A stretch of DNA of 32,867 nucleotides from Candidatus Zipacnadia bacterium (GCA_029821635.1 JALGSW010000031.1:1-32867); one strand, 5' to 3'. Numbered from the stretch's first letter, positions 21,795 through 31,687 are shown. Notes: generated by a model not told the origin, from the letters alone. Numbers and translations: made by a program.

Positions 21795-24700
21795 ATGAGC
21801 GCTCGGAGCCGACTTCTCCTCGCCGTGTGCGTCATGCTGCTCGCCGGTTGCGCCGCTGCACCCGCGCAGCCGCAGGCTCTTCGCTTCGAGGCCGAGGATA
21901 TCGCCGGGCCCGCTGAGGCCTGGCAGGTCAACAAGGACAGCGACACGCTCTGGAACCTCTGGTCCACCGACAATGACGCGGAGAAGAAGTGGTCGGAGGG
22001 CATCGTGCTGCGCTCGCCCGACGTGCTGGCCGACCGCGAAACGCCCGAGGACGGCGCGCCGCCGCTGCACGCGGTCGTCACCGGCATTCCCGCGGGCACG
22101 TGGGAGGTCACGATCGGCGGCGTCTCGCGACCGATGGGCGTGTCCCTCGACGGTGAGAGCTGGCGGAAGCTCACCTCCCGGACCTTCGGCGCGGTCGAGA
22201 TCGCCGATGGTCGCTTCGAGCTGTGGGTCGATGACCGCTACGCCGCGAACGCGAACCAGGGCCCCACGTACTTCGACTACCTGGAGTTCACCCCCGCAGC
22301 CCCGTCGGCGAACGGCGTCAGCAACGGTGGCTTCGAGTTCGTGACCGAGGGTGACGAGGGCATTCCCGGCTGGACGTTCTGGATGCGCGAGGAGGGCGCG
22401 GGCACCAGCCAGGTCGTTACCGAGGGCGTGCATGACGGCGAACGCGCGGTGCTGATAGAGCACACGGGCGAGCGCGACTTCGCCCTCAGCACCCGCGGGC
22501 GGCTGCCGGTTGAGCCGCGAGACAAGCTCAGCGCTACCGCCTGGGTGCGTACCGAGGGCGAGGGAGCCGTGACGCTGGCTTTCGTGGCGCTCAAGGACGG
22601 GGAGACGGTCTCGTGGAACATCGGCTCGGACAGCGTGCGGGGCGCGAGCGACTGGAAGAAGCTCGACGCTCGCGCGCTGGTGCGGCGCAACATCGATGAG
22701 GTCTACGTGCGCGTCACCGGCACGGGCGCGGTGCGGGCGTGGGTAGACGAAGTCGCGGTCGAGCGTGGCTGGCCCGCGCAGGCCGAGCGGCCGCAGAAGC
22801 CGCTGGTGCAGGGCTGGGCGACCGAGCGCGTCGAGGAGCCGCTCGGGCGCGGCCTCGTGGCGATGCCCACCGAGGGCGGGCGCGTCTACCTGAGCTGGCG
22901 GCTGCTGCGCGATGACGCCGCGGACGTGGCCTTCAACGTCTACCGCTGGGTCGGGCGTCGGATGCCCGAGCGCGTCAACGCCGAGCCGATCGCGGCCACC
23001 TGCGACTTCGTCGATGAGAGCCCGGTTGCGGGCGAGGCGAACTACTACGTGGTGCGCGCGGTCACCGGCGGCGACGAGGGCGGGCCGTCCACGCAGGCCG
23101 AGGCGATGCCGTCGGCGGAGGGGCGGGCGTTCCTCTCGATCCCGCTGCAGGGCGAGTATACCTTCCAGAAGTGCGGGATCGGCGACCTCGACGGTGACGG
23201 GACGTATGACTACGTCATCAAGCAGCCGAATGCGAACGTTGACCCCGGCGAAGGCTACTGGAAGGTCAGCGAGGGCACGTTCACGGTTGAGGCCTACCTC
23301 GCCGACGGGACCTTCCTGTGGAAGCGCGACCTCGGCTGGTCGATCGAGCAGGGGATCTGGTACTCGCCGATGCTCGTGCGCGACCTCGACGGCGACGGGC
23401 GCGCGGAGGTCATCCTGAAGCTCGCCCCCGACGAGGACCTGCGCGACGAGGAGCGCAAGGTGCAGACCGGCCCGGAATGGCTCGTGGTGCTCGACGGGAT
23501 GACCGGCGAAGAGATCGCGCGCACCGACTACCCTACGCGCGAGGGCTACCGCTCGTACAACCTCGCCTCGCGCAACCTCATGTGCATCGCGTACCTCGAC
23601 GGGAAGACGCCGTGCATCGTCGTGGATCGGGGCACCTACGCGGTGATGAGGGTGCATGCGTGGCAGTTGCGCGATGGGAAGCTCGAGGAGCTGTGGGCGT
23701 GGAGCAACGAGGACCTCAGCGGTCTCTACCGCGGCCAGGGCGCGCACTCGATGCACGCGGCGGATGTTGACGGCGACGGGCGCGAGGAGGTCTTCCTCGG
23801 CTCGTCAGTGCTGGACGACAACGGCGTCGAACTGTGGTCCACGGGGATGGGTCACCCGGATCATCACTACGTGGGCGACATCGACCCGACCCGCCCGGGG
23901 CTGGAGGTCTACTACGGGATCGAGCCACGCCACGCGTCCGATGCCTGCGGCCTCTACGACGCGCGCACCGGCGAGTGGCTGTGGGGGCTCGATGAGTCCA
24001 CCCAGCACGTCCACGGCACCGGCCTGTGCGCGGACATCGACGCGCGCTATCCGGGCATGGAGTGCTACTCCGGTGAGCGCGACTTCCCCGAGAAGCGCTG
24101 GCTATGGTCGGCGCAGGGCGAGCTGATCGCCGCGGAGGACATCGGTGGCCTCTCACCGCGCGCGATCTACTGGGACGCCGACCTGCAGCGCGAGTTGCAG
24201 CGCGGCTCGCGCATCCAGGACTATGGCGGCCAGGTCCTCGCGCCGCAGATCGAGGGCAGAGTGATCGGCTTCGCGGACATCGTCGGTGACTGGCGCGAGG
24301 AGCTGATCGTGAGCTTCGCCGGCGAGCTTCGCGTCTACACGACCACGATCCCGGCCGCCGACCGGCGCGTGTGCCTGATGCAGGACCCGATCTACCGCAG
24401 CGACGTGTGCATCCAGGCGATGGGCTACACGCAGTGCCCGATGACCACGCGCTGCCTTGCGGCGGGGCAGGCGAACATGGCGCTGATATCGCCGCTTGGG
24501 AAGCTGCCGCGTGGCGAGGAAGCGACGATCGAGGTGGTCGTGACCGCTCCGGCGGAGCGGCCCGTGAGCGGCACGGTGCGGCTCGAGGCGGGCGAGAGCG
24601 TGCAGCTTGCGGCGACGCAGGTGGCGGTGTCCGTGCCTGCGGGGGAGATGGCGCGCTACCCGGTCGGCGTGCGGCTGGCCGACGGCGGCCGCGCGCTCTT

Positions 24701-25211
24701 CGGGCGCGCCTCGGGCGGCGTGCGCGCGAGCCTCGATGGCGATCTGCCGATGGAGGCGAGCCTGGCGCTGCAGGCGCTGGATGTGCCGCTGACGGAGCTG
24801 CCGCGCACGCAGGCGGAGGCGATGAGCGGGCAAGGCGACGGTGAGGTGGTGCTGCGCGATGACAAGGTCGGCGCCGACGGGACCTGTTTCTCGCACTGGG
24901 ACGATGAGGGGCACTGGCTGGAGTGGACGCTCAACGCTCCCGCTGACGGGAAGTACGCGCTGGTGGTCCGCTATTGTGCCATGGAAAGCGCCCGCCGGGC
25001 GGTGAGCATCGACGGCAAGCCGATTGGCGAGTTCGTATTTGCCGCGACCGGCGGCTTTAGTTCTGCCGCAAATGATTGGGCGCATGAGGCGCTGCGCGGC
25101 GAGGACGGGGAGCCGCTGATGCTGGAGCTTGCCGCGGGAGAGCATCGTGTGCGGATGACGAACGCCGATGGCAACGGGATGAACGTAGACTACCTGCTGC
25201 TTTCGCGCTAA
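21795..25211 (+). CDS. Lipoprotein rhamnogalacturonan lyase (PL11-like) with carbohydrate-binding modules
   Basis: The 1138-residue product starts at ATG 21795, 10 nt after GGAGG, and carries a lipobox LLAGC with the anchored Cys at 19. Residues ~30-175 are a beta-rich module beginning FEAEDIAG; ~180-325 resemble a CBM4/9-type module (NGGFEF...IPGWTFW, ending AWVDEVAVE). From ~345 to ~900 lies the PL11 core: LGRGLVAMPTEGGRVYLSWRLL, DVAFNVYRW, repeated DLDGDG calcium-type loops, HSMHAADVDGDGREE and a WDADLQREL segment. The last ~135 residues form another CBM6/35-like module (HWDDEGHWLEWTLNAPADGKY). Family enzymes cleave the rhamnogalacturonan I backbone by beta-elimination. It probably sits on the outer surface. 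The catalytic family is confident; module names are by pattern only. Confidence 0.85.
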   Translation: MSARSRLLLAVCVMLLAGCAAAPAQPQALRFEAEDIAGPAEAWQVNKDSDTLWNLWSTDNDAEKKWSEGIVLRSPDVLADRETPEDGAPPLHAVVTGIPAGTWEVTIGGVSRPMGVSLDGESWRKLTSRTFGAVEIADGRFELWVDDRYAANANQGPTYFDYLEFTPAAPSANGVSNGGFEFVTEGDEGIPGWTFWMREEGAGTSQVVTEGVHDGERAVLIEHTGERDFALSTRGRLPVEPRDKLSATAWVRTEGEGAVTLAFVALKDGETVSWNIGSDSVRGASDWKKLDARALVRRNIDEVYVRVTGTGAVRAWVDEVAVERGWPAQAERPQKPLVQGWATERVEEPLGRGLVAMPTEGGRVYLSWRLLRDDAADVAFNVYRWVGRRMPERVNAEPIAATCDFVDESPVAGEANYYVVRAVTGGDEGGPSTQAEAMPSAEGRAFLSIPLQGEYTFQKCGIGDLDGDGTYDYVIKQPNANVDPGEGYWKVSEGTFTVEAYLADGTFLWKRDLGWSIEQGIWYSPMLVRDLDGDGRAEVILKLAPDEDLRDEERKVQTGPEWLVVLDGMTGEEIARTDYPTREGYRSYNLASRNLMCIAYLDGKTPCIVVDRGTYAVMRVHAWQLRDGKLEELWAWSNEDLSGLYRGQGAHSMHAADVDGDGREEVFLGSSVLDDNGVELWSTGMGHPDHHYVGDIDPTRPGLEVYYGIEPRHASDACGLYDARTGEWLWGLDESTQHVHGTGLCADIDARYPGMECYSGERDFPEKRWLWSAQGELIAAEDIGGLSPRAIYWDADLQRELQRGSRIQDYGGQVLAPQIEGRVIGFADIVGDWREELIVSFAGELRVYTTTIPAADRRVCLMQDPIYRSDVCIQAMGYTQCPMTTRCLAAGQANMALISPLGKLPRGEEATIEVVVTAPAERPVSGTVRLEAGESVQLAATQVAVSVPAGEMARYPVGVRLADGGRALFGRASGGVRASLDGDLPMEASLALQALDVPLTELPRTQAEAMSGQGDGEVVLRDDKVGADGTCFSHWDDEGHWLEWTLNAPADGKYALVVRYCAMESARRAVSIDGKPIGEFVFAATGGFSSAANDWAHEALRGEDGEPLMLELAAGEHRVRMTNADGNGMNVDYLLLSR

Positions 25212-25317
25212 AAGAAATGCGGAAAAAGTATTGAGGTTCGGGGAGGGATCGTTCCCAGCCTCACGGAAATACGGGCAGACACTGCGTTGAGAGTCTGGCG
25301 TATTCCGGAGGCTGAGA

Positions 25318-25959
<642 letters not shown>

Positions 25960-25988
25960 TCTGACGATCCGCGACTATGACGCTCACC

Positions 25989-26016
25989 AGCTCCCCCGGC
26001 CCCGGCCGGGGGAGCT
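25989..26016 (+). terminator. Rho-independent terminator after prepilin copy 1
   Basis: AGCTCCCCCGG and the matching CCGGGGGAGCT form a stem of at least 11 bp, extendable to 13 bp, followed by TTCTTCAT. The stem begins 30 nt after the stop codon. Its core sequence is repeated after the second prepilin gene. Confidence 0.8.
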
Positions 26017-26089
26017 TCTTCATGCATGGGTCTCACTCCGGCGTGCTTGAGAAAGCTTAAACAAGAGAGGAGGGGGTGCTATCTGCACG

Positions 26090-26101
26090 TCGAATATTCG
26101 A
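26090..26101. promoter_or_regulatory. AT-rich 12-nt palindrome upstream of prepilin copy 2
   Basis: TCGAATATTCGA is a perfect palindrome, 44 nt before the start codon of the second prepilin gene, in a leader (26030-26135) noticeably less GC-rich than the surrounding genes. It could be an operator half-site pair or promoter-associated element. No convincing -35/-10 pair with correct spacing was found. Confidence 0.3.
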
Positions 26102-26144
26102 TTGCCGTGCCGTGACTGACTCCCTCTATCGGTAGGTGACGTCA

Positions 26145-26798
26145 ATGGGCAGGAAGGGTTTCACTCTGATTGAACTGCTGGTCGTGATCGCGATCATTGC
26201 GATCCTGGCCGCGATCCTTTTCCCGGTATTTGCGAAGGCACGGGAGAAGGCGCGGCAGACGTCCTGTCTCTCGAACGTCAAGCAGATCGGCCTGGCTGCG
26301 ATGATGTACGCACAGGACTACGATGAGACGCTGCCGCTGCGCTACTTCACCACAGGTGTCTCCGGGGCGATCCTGTACCCCGGCGGCAACTCGAGTGCCG
26401 CTTCGATCTGGCCCCTGCCGGTTCACCCCTACATCAAGAACATCCAGATCTGGAACTGCCCCTCCTACCGCTACAAGTGGAGCGGCAACTACACCGGGCA
26501 CTGTGCCTACGGGATCAATGACCACATCGATGGCTACTCGATCGCGAGGATCAAGGCGCCGGCGACCACCATCTTCACCGCCGACTCGTTCTCGGAGACG
26601 AGCGCCATGTCGTACCGCATCACCCGGAACATCCTGTTCTCGGGGACGCTGGTGCGCAGCGCTATCCATGACCGACACAACGGCGGTGCCAACTTCGCGC
26701 TGTGTGACGGGCATGCCAAGTGGCTGAATGTCCCCTGGGAGGCGCAGGCGGCCGCGGGCGTGCAGGACTTCCCCGGCTATAGCTGGACCGCGTCGTAG
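26145..26798 (+). CDS. Type IV-like prepilin / H-x9-DG pseudopilin (copy 2)
   Basis: The 217-residue product repeats the plan of the previous gene: leader [21 protein letters not shown] helix with Glu at +5, the same [17 protein letters not shown] block, then a diverged globular part ending [18 protein letters not shown] with the H-x9-DG spacing kept. I start at ATG 26145 (AGGTG 6 nt upstream); a GTG at 26136 would add three residues. The first ~50 codons are nearly identical in DNA to copy 1, including a run of about 35 identical bases around 26220-26255, while the rest has diverged strongly, so the N-terminal segment is under constraint or has been homogenised. Its neighbour on the 3' side is convergent. 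Confidence 0.92.
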   Translation: MGRKGFTLIELLVVIAIIAILAAILFPVFAKAREKARQTSCLSNVKQIGLAAMMYAQDYDETLPLRYFTTGVSGAILYPGGNSSAASIWPLPVHPYIKNIQIWNCPSYRYKWSGNYTGHCAYGINDHIDGYSIARIKAPATTIFTADSFSETSAMSYRITRNILFSGTLVRSAIHDRHNGGANFALCDGHAKWLNVPWEAQAAAGVQDFPGYSWTAS

Positions 26799-26824
26799 TC
26801 GCTGCTGCGCTGAGAGGTCCCACA

Positions 26825-26851
26825 GCTCCCCCGGCCCTCCGCCGGGGGAGC
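26825..26851. terminator. Terminator between convergent prepilin copy 2 and GH-like gene
   Basis: GCTCCCCCGGC pairs perfectly with GCCGGGGGAGC (11 bp, 5-nt loop). It lies between a plus-strand stop at 26798 and a minus-strand stop at 26872, so it can serve both genes. The stem is almost the same as the one at 25989, suggesting that prepilin gene and terminator were duplicated together. Confidence 0.75.
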
Positions 26852-26871
26852 GCCCATTTCCGTCCGAGCCG

Positions 26872-29800
26872 TTACTCCGCCGGCCCGAGGTCCTCGATGT
26901 ACACATCATCGAAGTACGCGGTGTCCGGCGATTCCACGTTGTAGAGGTAGAGCGTCGCGCGCGAAAGATCGGCGGGCGTCTCGAACTCATACTCCAGCCG
27001 CTGCCACTCGTTTGGCCGCGTGGCGTCCACCGGCGCTCGCACGATCGGCCCGCTCTCATCGACGCCATGCACCTGCAGCGCGGTCGAGTGTACGCGCGCG
27101 TCGAAGCCCGTGCGCCGCGAGCCCACCTCCAGCCGATACGAATGCCCCGGCTCCAGCCACAGCGGCTGCGGCGCGTACTGATAGCCTCGCGCCGACGGCC
27201 CGAGTTCCAGCACCCGCTCGCCATGCTCGGGGAAGTCGCTGGCGGTCCCGAGCGCCTCGAACGAGGCGTCGAGCATCAGGGGCAGCGCGAGGAACTCGCG
27301 GGCGATCGCAGGGGCGCCGTCGCGCTCGATCGTCGCGCCCAGGCGCACCGTGTAGTCGTGATGGCGCAGGCTCTCGATGGGGAAGCGCAGCGTCTGCACC
27401 GCGCCGGGCGCCAGCTCGAACGCCATGCGCGTCTCCGCCAGCGGCAGCGAGGCTCGGGCGGCCTCGATCTCGGCCTCGCGCGGCTCGGGGAAGCCAAGGT
27501 TCGCCAGCGCGCAGGAGCCGCTCTGCGCCTCGCCCGACAGGTTCAGCAGCGCGACCTCGATCACAGGCTCCGGGTAGCGCATCAGCCGCGTGACGGGCCA
27601 TAGTGCGGGTCCCTCGGCGGCACCGCTGACCAGCAGCATCTGCGAAGCCACCGCGTCGGGCACGGGGAAGCGCACGAGGCTGTCGAAGCGGCCACGCATG
27701 CGAATTGGCTCAATCGCCCCGACCTCTCCGTCCATGGTCACGTAATACGCGCGCTCCACGTTGCCAGCAACGTGCTCGTCGATAGTGACGGTCTCCTGAG
27801 CCAGCCGCTCGCGATTGACGACGGTGAGCAGGACCCCTTCGGGGGCGCCCTCGGGCAGATCAAAGCGGCGGACCTTCACGCGCGGATCGCTCGCGGACAG
27901 GCCGACGGTGTCCATGAAGCGCGCCTGGTAGAGCCACGGAGTGAAGCTGCGGTGCAGGTGCAGCCAGCGGACGCCATCCGCCGCGGGCATGCCGACGAAG
28001 TCGTAGCGCATGCCCTCGAGGAAGGTCTCGGCGTAGCGGTCGATGGCTTCGCCGCCGGAGCCGGAGTTCGCGAGTCCGTGAATGAGGATGCGATCGGGGA
28101 AGGTGTAGCGCATCACGTTGCGCCCGCCGCGGTAGACGCCGGAGGCCATCGAGGCGCAGTAGAGGCCCGGCAGGTCGCCGAGGCCCTCCATGGTTGGCGC
28201 GAAGTCGGGGAAGACTTCGCGCGCGCTCTCGGTGATCGTGCGGGCGATCTCGAGCTTGCCGAGGCCCCACGAGCCCTCACCGTTGTGGCCGCGCCGCGGA
28301 TCGTAGCTCTCCATCGTGGAGCCGCAGCCGAGCACGTCGATGTAGCACGCGTTCGCGCCCCAGTCGGTGGCGTAGCGATCGGCGATCCACCCGCGCATCC
28401 ACTCGCGCCAGGCGGGGTCATTGCACCAGACCTTCTGCCAGTCCACGACCGCTGAGGCGCGGCTGCCGGCGGCGTAGACCTCCTGATGCGCGTCGATCAG
28501 CTCCTGCCACTCGGCCACCTTCGCAGCCGCGGGCGGCCACTGCGGCAGCTCGCCGCCCGGGTCGGTGACGACCATCAGCTCGCTGAGCATCTCGCCGCTC
28601 ACCCACGGGGTCTCGGGCGGGTAGGCGGCCTTCGGGAAGTGCCCGAGGAGCCAGTCGGTGGTGATCGGGACCTGGTCGAGGCGGTCGTAGATGAAGTAGC
28701 CGCCGACGCGGCCGCCGCGCCGCACGATCTCGCGGCACGCGGCCTCCCAGCCCTCGCGCCCGCCGTAGAGTGGTGAGGGCTCGCCGAAGTCGTGGCAGCA
28801 CGGTCCGCCATCGTAGGAGAACTGCCCCCAGACCTGGGTCCAGTCGAGACCGATGGCGCGGCCTCGCGTCAGCATGTCCGGCAGATGCGAGAAGCGGAAG
28901 CTCTCGCGCATGTTCTCGGCCTGCAGGTTCAGCCAGCCGTCCATGGTGGCCATGAACTCGGGATACTGCGCGTGGCCGAAGGTCTCGCCGAACCACTCTC
29001 GGTAGATGTCCGCGCCCTCGTGCCAGCCGCCGCCATGCACCGCGACCACGTAGGGGTAGGTGCGCTCCTCGCCCGGCTTGATGTCGTCGAGCTTACGCGG
29101 CGCGAAGCTGAACTGCTCTGCCGCGAGCCCGCCCGAGCGCGAGGTGAACTCGCAGTTGTAGGCCTCCGGATCATGCGCGCCCACGTAGAGGCCCATGCGG
29201 CCATCGTAGACCTCCTGCCACGGCATGACCACCTGGCCGCAGTAGGCGGCGTCGCGCAGCGGCTGGGTGCCGGGGTTCACGACCTCGTGGCCGAAGGACT
29301 GCATGCGGAACTGCACGTCATCGAGTCCGCTGCTGCCGAGCGCCACGTTCTCCATGCGCGGGAACTTGACCGCGACCACGTCGGCGGGGCCTTCGAGGTG
29401 GCGGACGGTGATGTCCATCGCCAGCCCGCCGCCATCTCGCAGAGAGATCGTGTAACCGACCTCCGCGCGGCCCATGCCCTCTACCGCGAGCACCCACGAG
29501 GCTGCGAAGCGGTCCTCAGCGACCTCGACGGACTGCGGCGCGGTCGTGACCTCCTGCGGGACCTGCGGCTTCCACGGCCAGCCGCGGTTCTCGTCGTACT
29601 CGGCGAGGAACTCGGTGACGCTCTCGGGATCGACGCGCATGACGCGGCGCTCACCGGGGAGCTTGAAGTCGATGGAGAAGAGCGGGCGGGGTTCGCTCGG
29701 ACTGGAGATCGCCCCGCGCTCCGCGACCATGAGCAGTGCGGCGGTCTCGCGGTCGAGCAGCAGGCGCGTATTGCCGTCCAGCATCTCGACGCAGCGCTCG

Positions 29801-30711
29801 GTCACCTCAGCGGTGACCGATGGATACGTGGAGAGGATCGATCCTGCATCCGGCACCGGCCCGAGCGCCACGCGGAACTGCAGCGGCCCATCGCCCGCCG
29901 CGAGGCCGAGCGCCAGTTGCGACTGCGGGAAGCCGTTGGCGTCGACGGGCACGTCCAGAGCGGTCCACTCGGAGCGTGCGCTCCCGTCGCTGAAGCGCCA
30001 CTGCACGCGCTTGCTCTCGTGAGGCAGGCCCTGGATCGCGACGACGCCTTGCAGGCCGGGGATGTCGATCGGCGCGGTCTCGACCCAGCCCTCCGCATTC
30101 TCGCGAGTGACGGACGCTGGCCCGGCGCCCTCGGGCGTCCAGTCCTCGGCGGGGGCGAATACGAAGCGGTCGATCTGCGGGAAGGAGTAAGCGTAGTCGG
30201 TGAGCGCCAGGCGGTTGAAACCCTCGCGGAGCGTGACTTTGCGGCGCGGCATCCAGTGCCACTGCGCGGCGTTCTCCGGGGCCTCATCCCGCCCGCCCTC
30301 ATCGAAGAAGTACCAGATGGTTCCGTTGACCACATCGCGGAAGCGCCAGCGCCCTTCCCCGGTGCGCACGCGCACCCACAGCCAGTAGTCGCCCGCGCGG
30401 TCGGCGAGGAACTCGTACGAGGCGAAGACTGCCTGGTCGAGGTACTCGCCACCGACCGCGTCGGGGTCCTCGGGCATGGGCGCGCCTGCGTCGCGCACGT
30501 TCGGGTCGAATTGATGCCGGAGCGCACCCTCGGCCTCAATAGCGATGACGCCACCGGCGTCCGGCGCCGGCACCTCGCGCGCGAGGCTCGCGAACGCGAG
30601 GTCACGGCGGACGCCCTCGCCGTCCGCGTAGCGCAGCGGGATCATGATCTCGCGGGCGTGGCAGACACTGGCCACGAGCAGCGCGGCTCCGAGCAGCAGC
30701 GTGCGTTTCAT
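26872..30711 (-). CDS. Very large secreted TIM-barrel glycoside-hydrolase-like protein (DUF6259-like) with C-terminal CBM
   Basis: The 1279-residue product starts at ATG 30711, 7 nt after GGAGG, with signal peptide KRTLLLGAALLVASVCHA; the frame is open further upstream but without family-like sequence. Residues ~30-560 are beta-rich (FN3- and supersandwich-like). From ~585 to ~940 a predicted TIM barrel reads GWLNLQAENMRESFRF, IGLDWTQVWGQFSYDGGP, RVGGYFIYDRLDQ, ANACYIDVLGCGS and FAPTMEGLGDLPG; the Asp of YIDV and Glu of MEGLG are candidate catalytic acids. The last ~130 residues (SFEALGT... AYFDDVYIEDL) look like a CBM4/9-type module. The barrel recalls DUF6259 proteins of Planctomycetes and relatives, themselves uncharacterised. 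Substrate unknown. Confidence 0.6.
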   Translation of the reverse strand: MKRTLLLGAALLVASVCHAREIMIPLRYADGEGVRRDLAFASLAREVPAPDAGGVIAIEAEGALRHQFDPNVRDAGAPMPEDPDAVGGEYLDQAVFASYEFLADRAGDYWLWVRVRTGEGRWRFRDVVNGTIWYFFDEGGRDEAPENAAQWHWMPRRKVTLREGFNRLALTDYAYSFPQIDRFVFAPAEDWTPEGAGPASVTRENAEGWVETAPIDIPGLQGVVAIQGLPHESKRVQWRFSDGSARSEWTALDVPVDANGFPQSQLALGLAAGDGPLQFRVALGPVPDAGSILSTYPSVTAEVTERCVEMLDGNTRLLLDRETAALLMVAERGAISSPSEPRPLFSIDFKLPGERRVMRVDPESVTEFLAEYDENRGWPWKPQVPQEVTTAPQSVEVAEDRFAASWVLAVEGMGRAEVGYTISLRDGGGLAMDITVRHLEGPADVVAVKFPRMENVALGSSGLDDVQFRMQSFGHEVVNPGTQPLRDAAYCGQVVMPWQEVYDGRMGLYVGAHDPEAYNCEFTSRSGGLAAEQFSFAPRKLDDIKPGEERTYPYVVAVHGGGWHEGADIYREWFGETFGHAQYPEFMATMDGWLNLQAENMRESFRFSHLPDMLTRGRAIGLDWTQVWGQFSYDGGPCCHDFGEPSPLYGGREGWEAACREIVRRGGRVGGYFIYDRLDQVPITTDWLLGHFPKAAYPPETPWVSGEMLSELMVVTDPGGELPQWPPAAAKVAEWQELIDAHQEVYAAGSRASAVVDWQKVWCNDPAWREWMRGWIADRYATDWGANACYIDVLGCGSTMESYDPRRGHNGEGSWGLGKLEIARTITESAREVFPDFAPTMEGLGDLPGLYCASMASGVYRGGRNVMRYTFPDRILIHGLANSGSGGEAIDRYAETFLEGMRYDFVGMPAADGVRWLHLHRSFTPWLYQARFMDTVGLSASDPRVKVRRFDLPEGAPEGVLLTVVNRERLAQETVTIDEHVAGNVERAYYVTMDGEVGAIEPIRMRGRFDSLVRFPVPDAVASQMLLVSGAAEGPALWPVTRLMRYPEPVIEVALLNLSGEAQSGSCALANLGFPEPREAEIEAARASLPLAETRMAFELAPGAVQTLRFPIESLRHHDYTVRLGATIERDGAPAIAREFLALPLMLDASFEALGTASDFPEHGERVLELGPSARGYQYAPQPLWLEPGHSYRLEVGSRRTGFDARVHSTALQVHGVDESGPIVRAPVDATRPNEWQRLEYEFETPADLSRATLYLYNVESPDTAYFDDVYIEDLGPAE

Positions 30712-30843
30712 GGGTGGACCTCCGGACACGAAGGTGGGCGGGACGTCCGTGCGTCCTGCGGCACACGACATCCTCTTCGAGAGCAGATTGCCCACAACGT
30801 CCGCGCGCACCTTCTGCCGCAGATGCTCCAGCGGCGGCGAGAC

Positions 30844-30860
30844 GCGGGAGGTTCTCCCGC
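30844..30860 (+). other. Hairpin in the divergent intergenic region
   Basis: GCGGGAG and CTCCCGC form a 7-bp stem around GTT, 44 nt before the ribosome site of the LmbE-like gene. It could be a leader hairpin or part of a regulatory site shared by the divergent pair. No clear promoter boxes were identified in 30712-30918. Confidence 0.3.
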
Positions 30861-30918
30861 TCGCGCGACGAAGCAGTCACGCGACATCAGAGTCGCCGGC
30901 GCTGAGGAGGCGCGAACG

Positions 30919-31614
30919 ATGAACGCAGCCAGGCATCTGCTCGTGATCATGCCGCACACGGGGGAGTGCTTCAGTTGCTCGGGGACCGTGGCGAAGCACA
31001 CCCGCGCGGGAGATCGTGCCACGTTGGTGAGCGTCTGTTCGGGTGCAGAGCGCCTCGGCGAGGCATGGGAGCGCCACGTCGAGGGCTGCAGGCGCGGGGC
31101 GGCGGTGCTGGGCGCGGAGTTTGAGGCGCTGAGCTTCCCGAGTGGCGGCATGCTGGAGGTGACCTGGCAGACGAAAGTCGCGATCGCCGAGGTCATCCGC
31201 CGCCTCCGGCCGGACGTGATGATCACGATGCCCCGCGAGTCGATGTATGAGCAGCCGCACTCCGACCACGAGGCCACGCACCTGCTCGTGTATTACGCGC
31301 GCGACCTTGCAGCGCGCCGCATCGAGCTGCCCTCGGGCCTCCCGCCGCACTTCGTGAACGATCTCTACTTCCTCGGCGATGGCAGCCCGGGGGACATCTT
31401 CGTGGACGTGGGCGACGTGCAGGAGCTTGTGCGCGAGGCGTGGGAGGCGATCTCCTACGGTGACCTGCTCGCTTCGTCGCATGGCGCCCTGCCGCTGGGC
31501 GTCTCGCTCAAGCGCCCGGTGGTCTACCAGCGGCGCGTGGGGCCTGATCGTGCGGTGGAAGCCTTCCGTGCATGCTACTACCGGGAGAAGACGCTCGACC
31601 TGCTGCCCGCCTGA
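30919..31614 (+). CDS. LmbE/PIG-L family deacetylase-like protein with altered active-site motif
   Basis: The 231-residue protein starts at ATG 30919, 8 nt after GAGGAGG. It follows the LmbE/PIG-L plan of zinc-dependent N-deacetylases: a first strand (LLVIMPHTG) running into a SCSGTVAKHTRAGDRATLVSVCSG loop-helix-strand, RRLRPDVMITM, and PHSDHEATHLLV carrying the second metal site (D116, H117). The first site, normally HPDDE, reads HTGEC (H13-C17), so the Asp that serves as general base is Gly and the following Asp ligand is Glu. There is no signal peptide, so it is cytoplasmic. It may deacetylate an imported amino-sugar product, act by a variant mechanism, or be a binding protein. It lies just before the fucosidase gene. 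Confidence 0.8.
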   Translation: MNAARHLLVIMPHTGECFSCSGTVAKHTRAGDRATLVSVCSGAERLGEAWERHVEGCRRGAAVLGAEFEALSFPSGGMLEVTWQTKVAIAEVIRRLRPDVMITMPRESMYEQPHSDHEATHLLVYYARDLAARRIELPSGLPPHFVNDLYFLGDGSPGDIFVDVGDVQELVREAWEAISYGDLLASSHGALPLGVSLKRPVVYQRRVGPDRAVEAFRACYYREKTLDLLPA

Positions 31615-31632
31615 AGGTGTCCGTCCACCTTC
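31613..31632 (+). other. Hairpin between deacetylase-like and fucosidase genes
   Basis: GAAGGTG and CACCTTC form a 7-bp stem with a 6-nt loop that begins within the TGA stop codon. No T-run follows, so it may only attenuate read-through or protect the upstream message end. Confidence 0.35.
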
Positions 31633-31687
31633 GGGGAACGAACGCGTGCGCGACCGACATCCACCGGCCAACCGGGAGGACACTCTC

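Noticed and set aside
21687..23756. 689-codon open frame on the minus strand
   Set aside because: Antisense to the PL11 lipoprotein, whose domains are recognisable. The antisense product is Arg/His/Pro-rich without motifs.
28792..30918. Long plus-strand extension in front of the LmbE-like gene
   Set aside because: The open frame runs antisense through the large GH-like gene; family-like sequence starts only at 30919, where a strong ribosome site is found.
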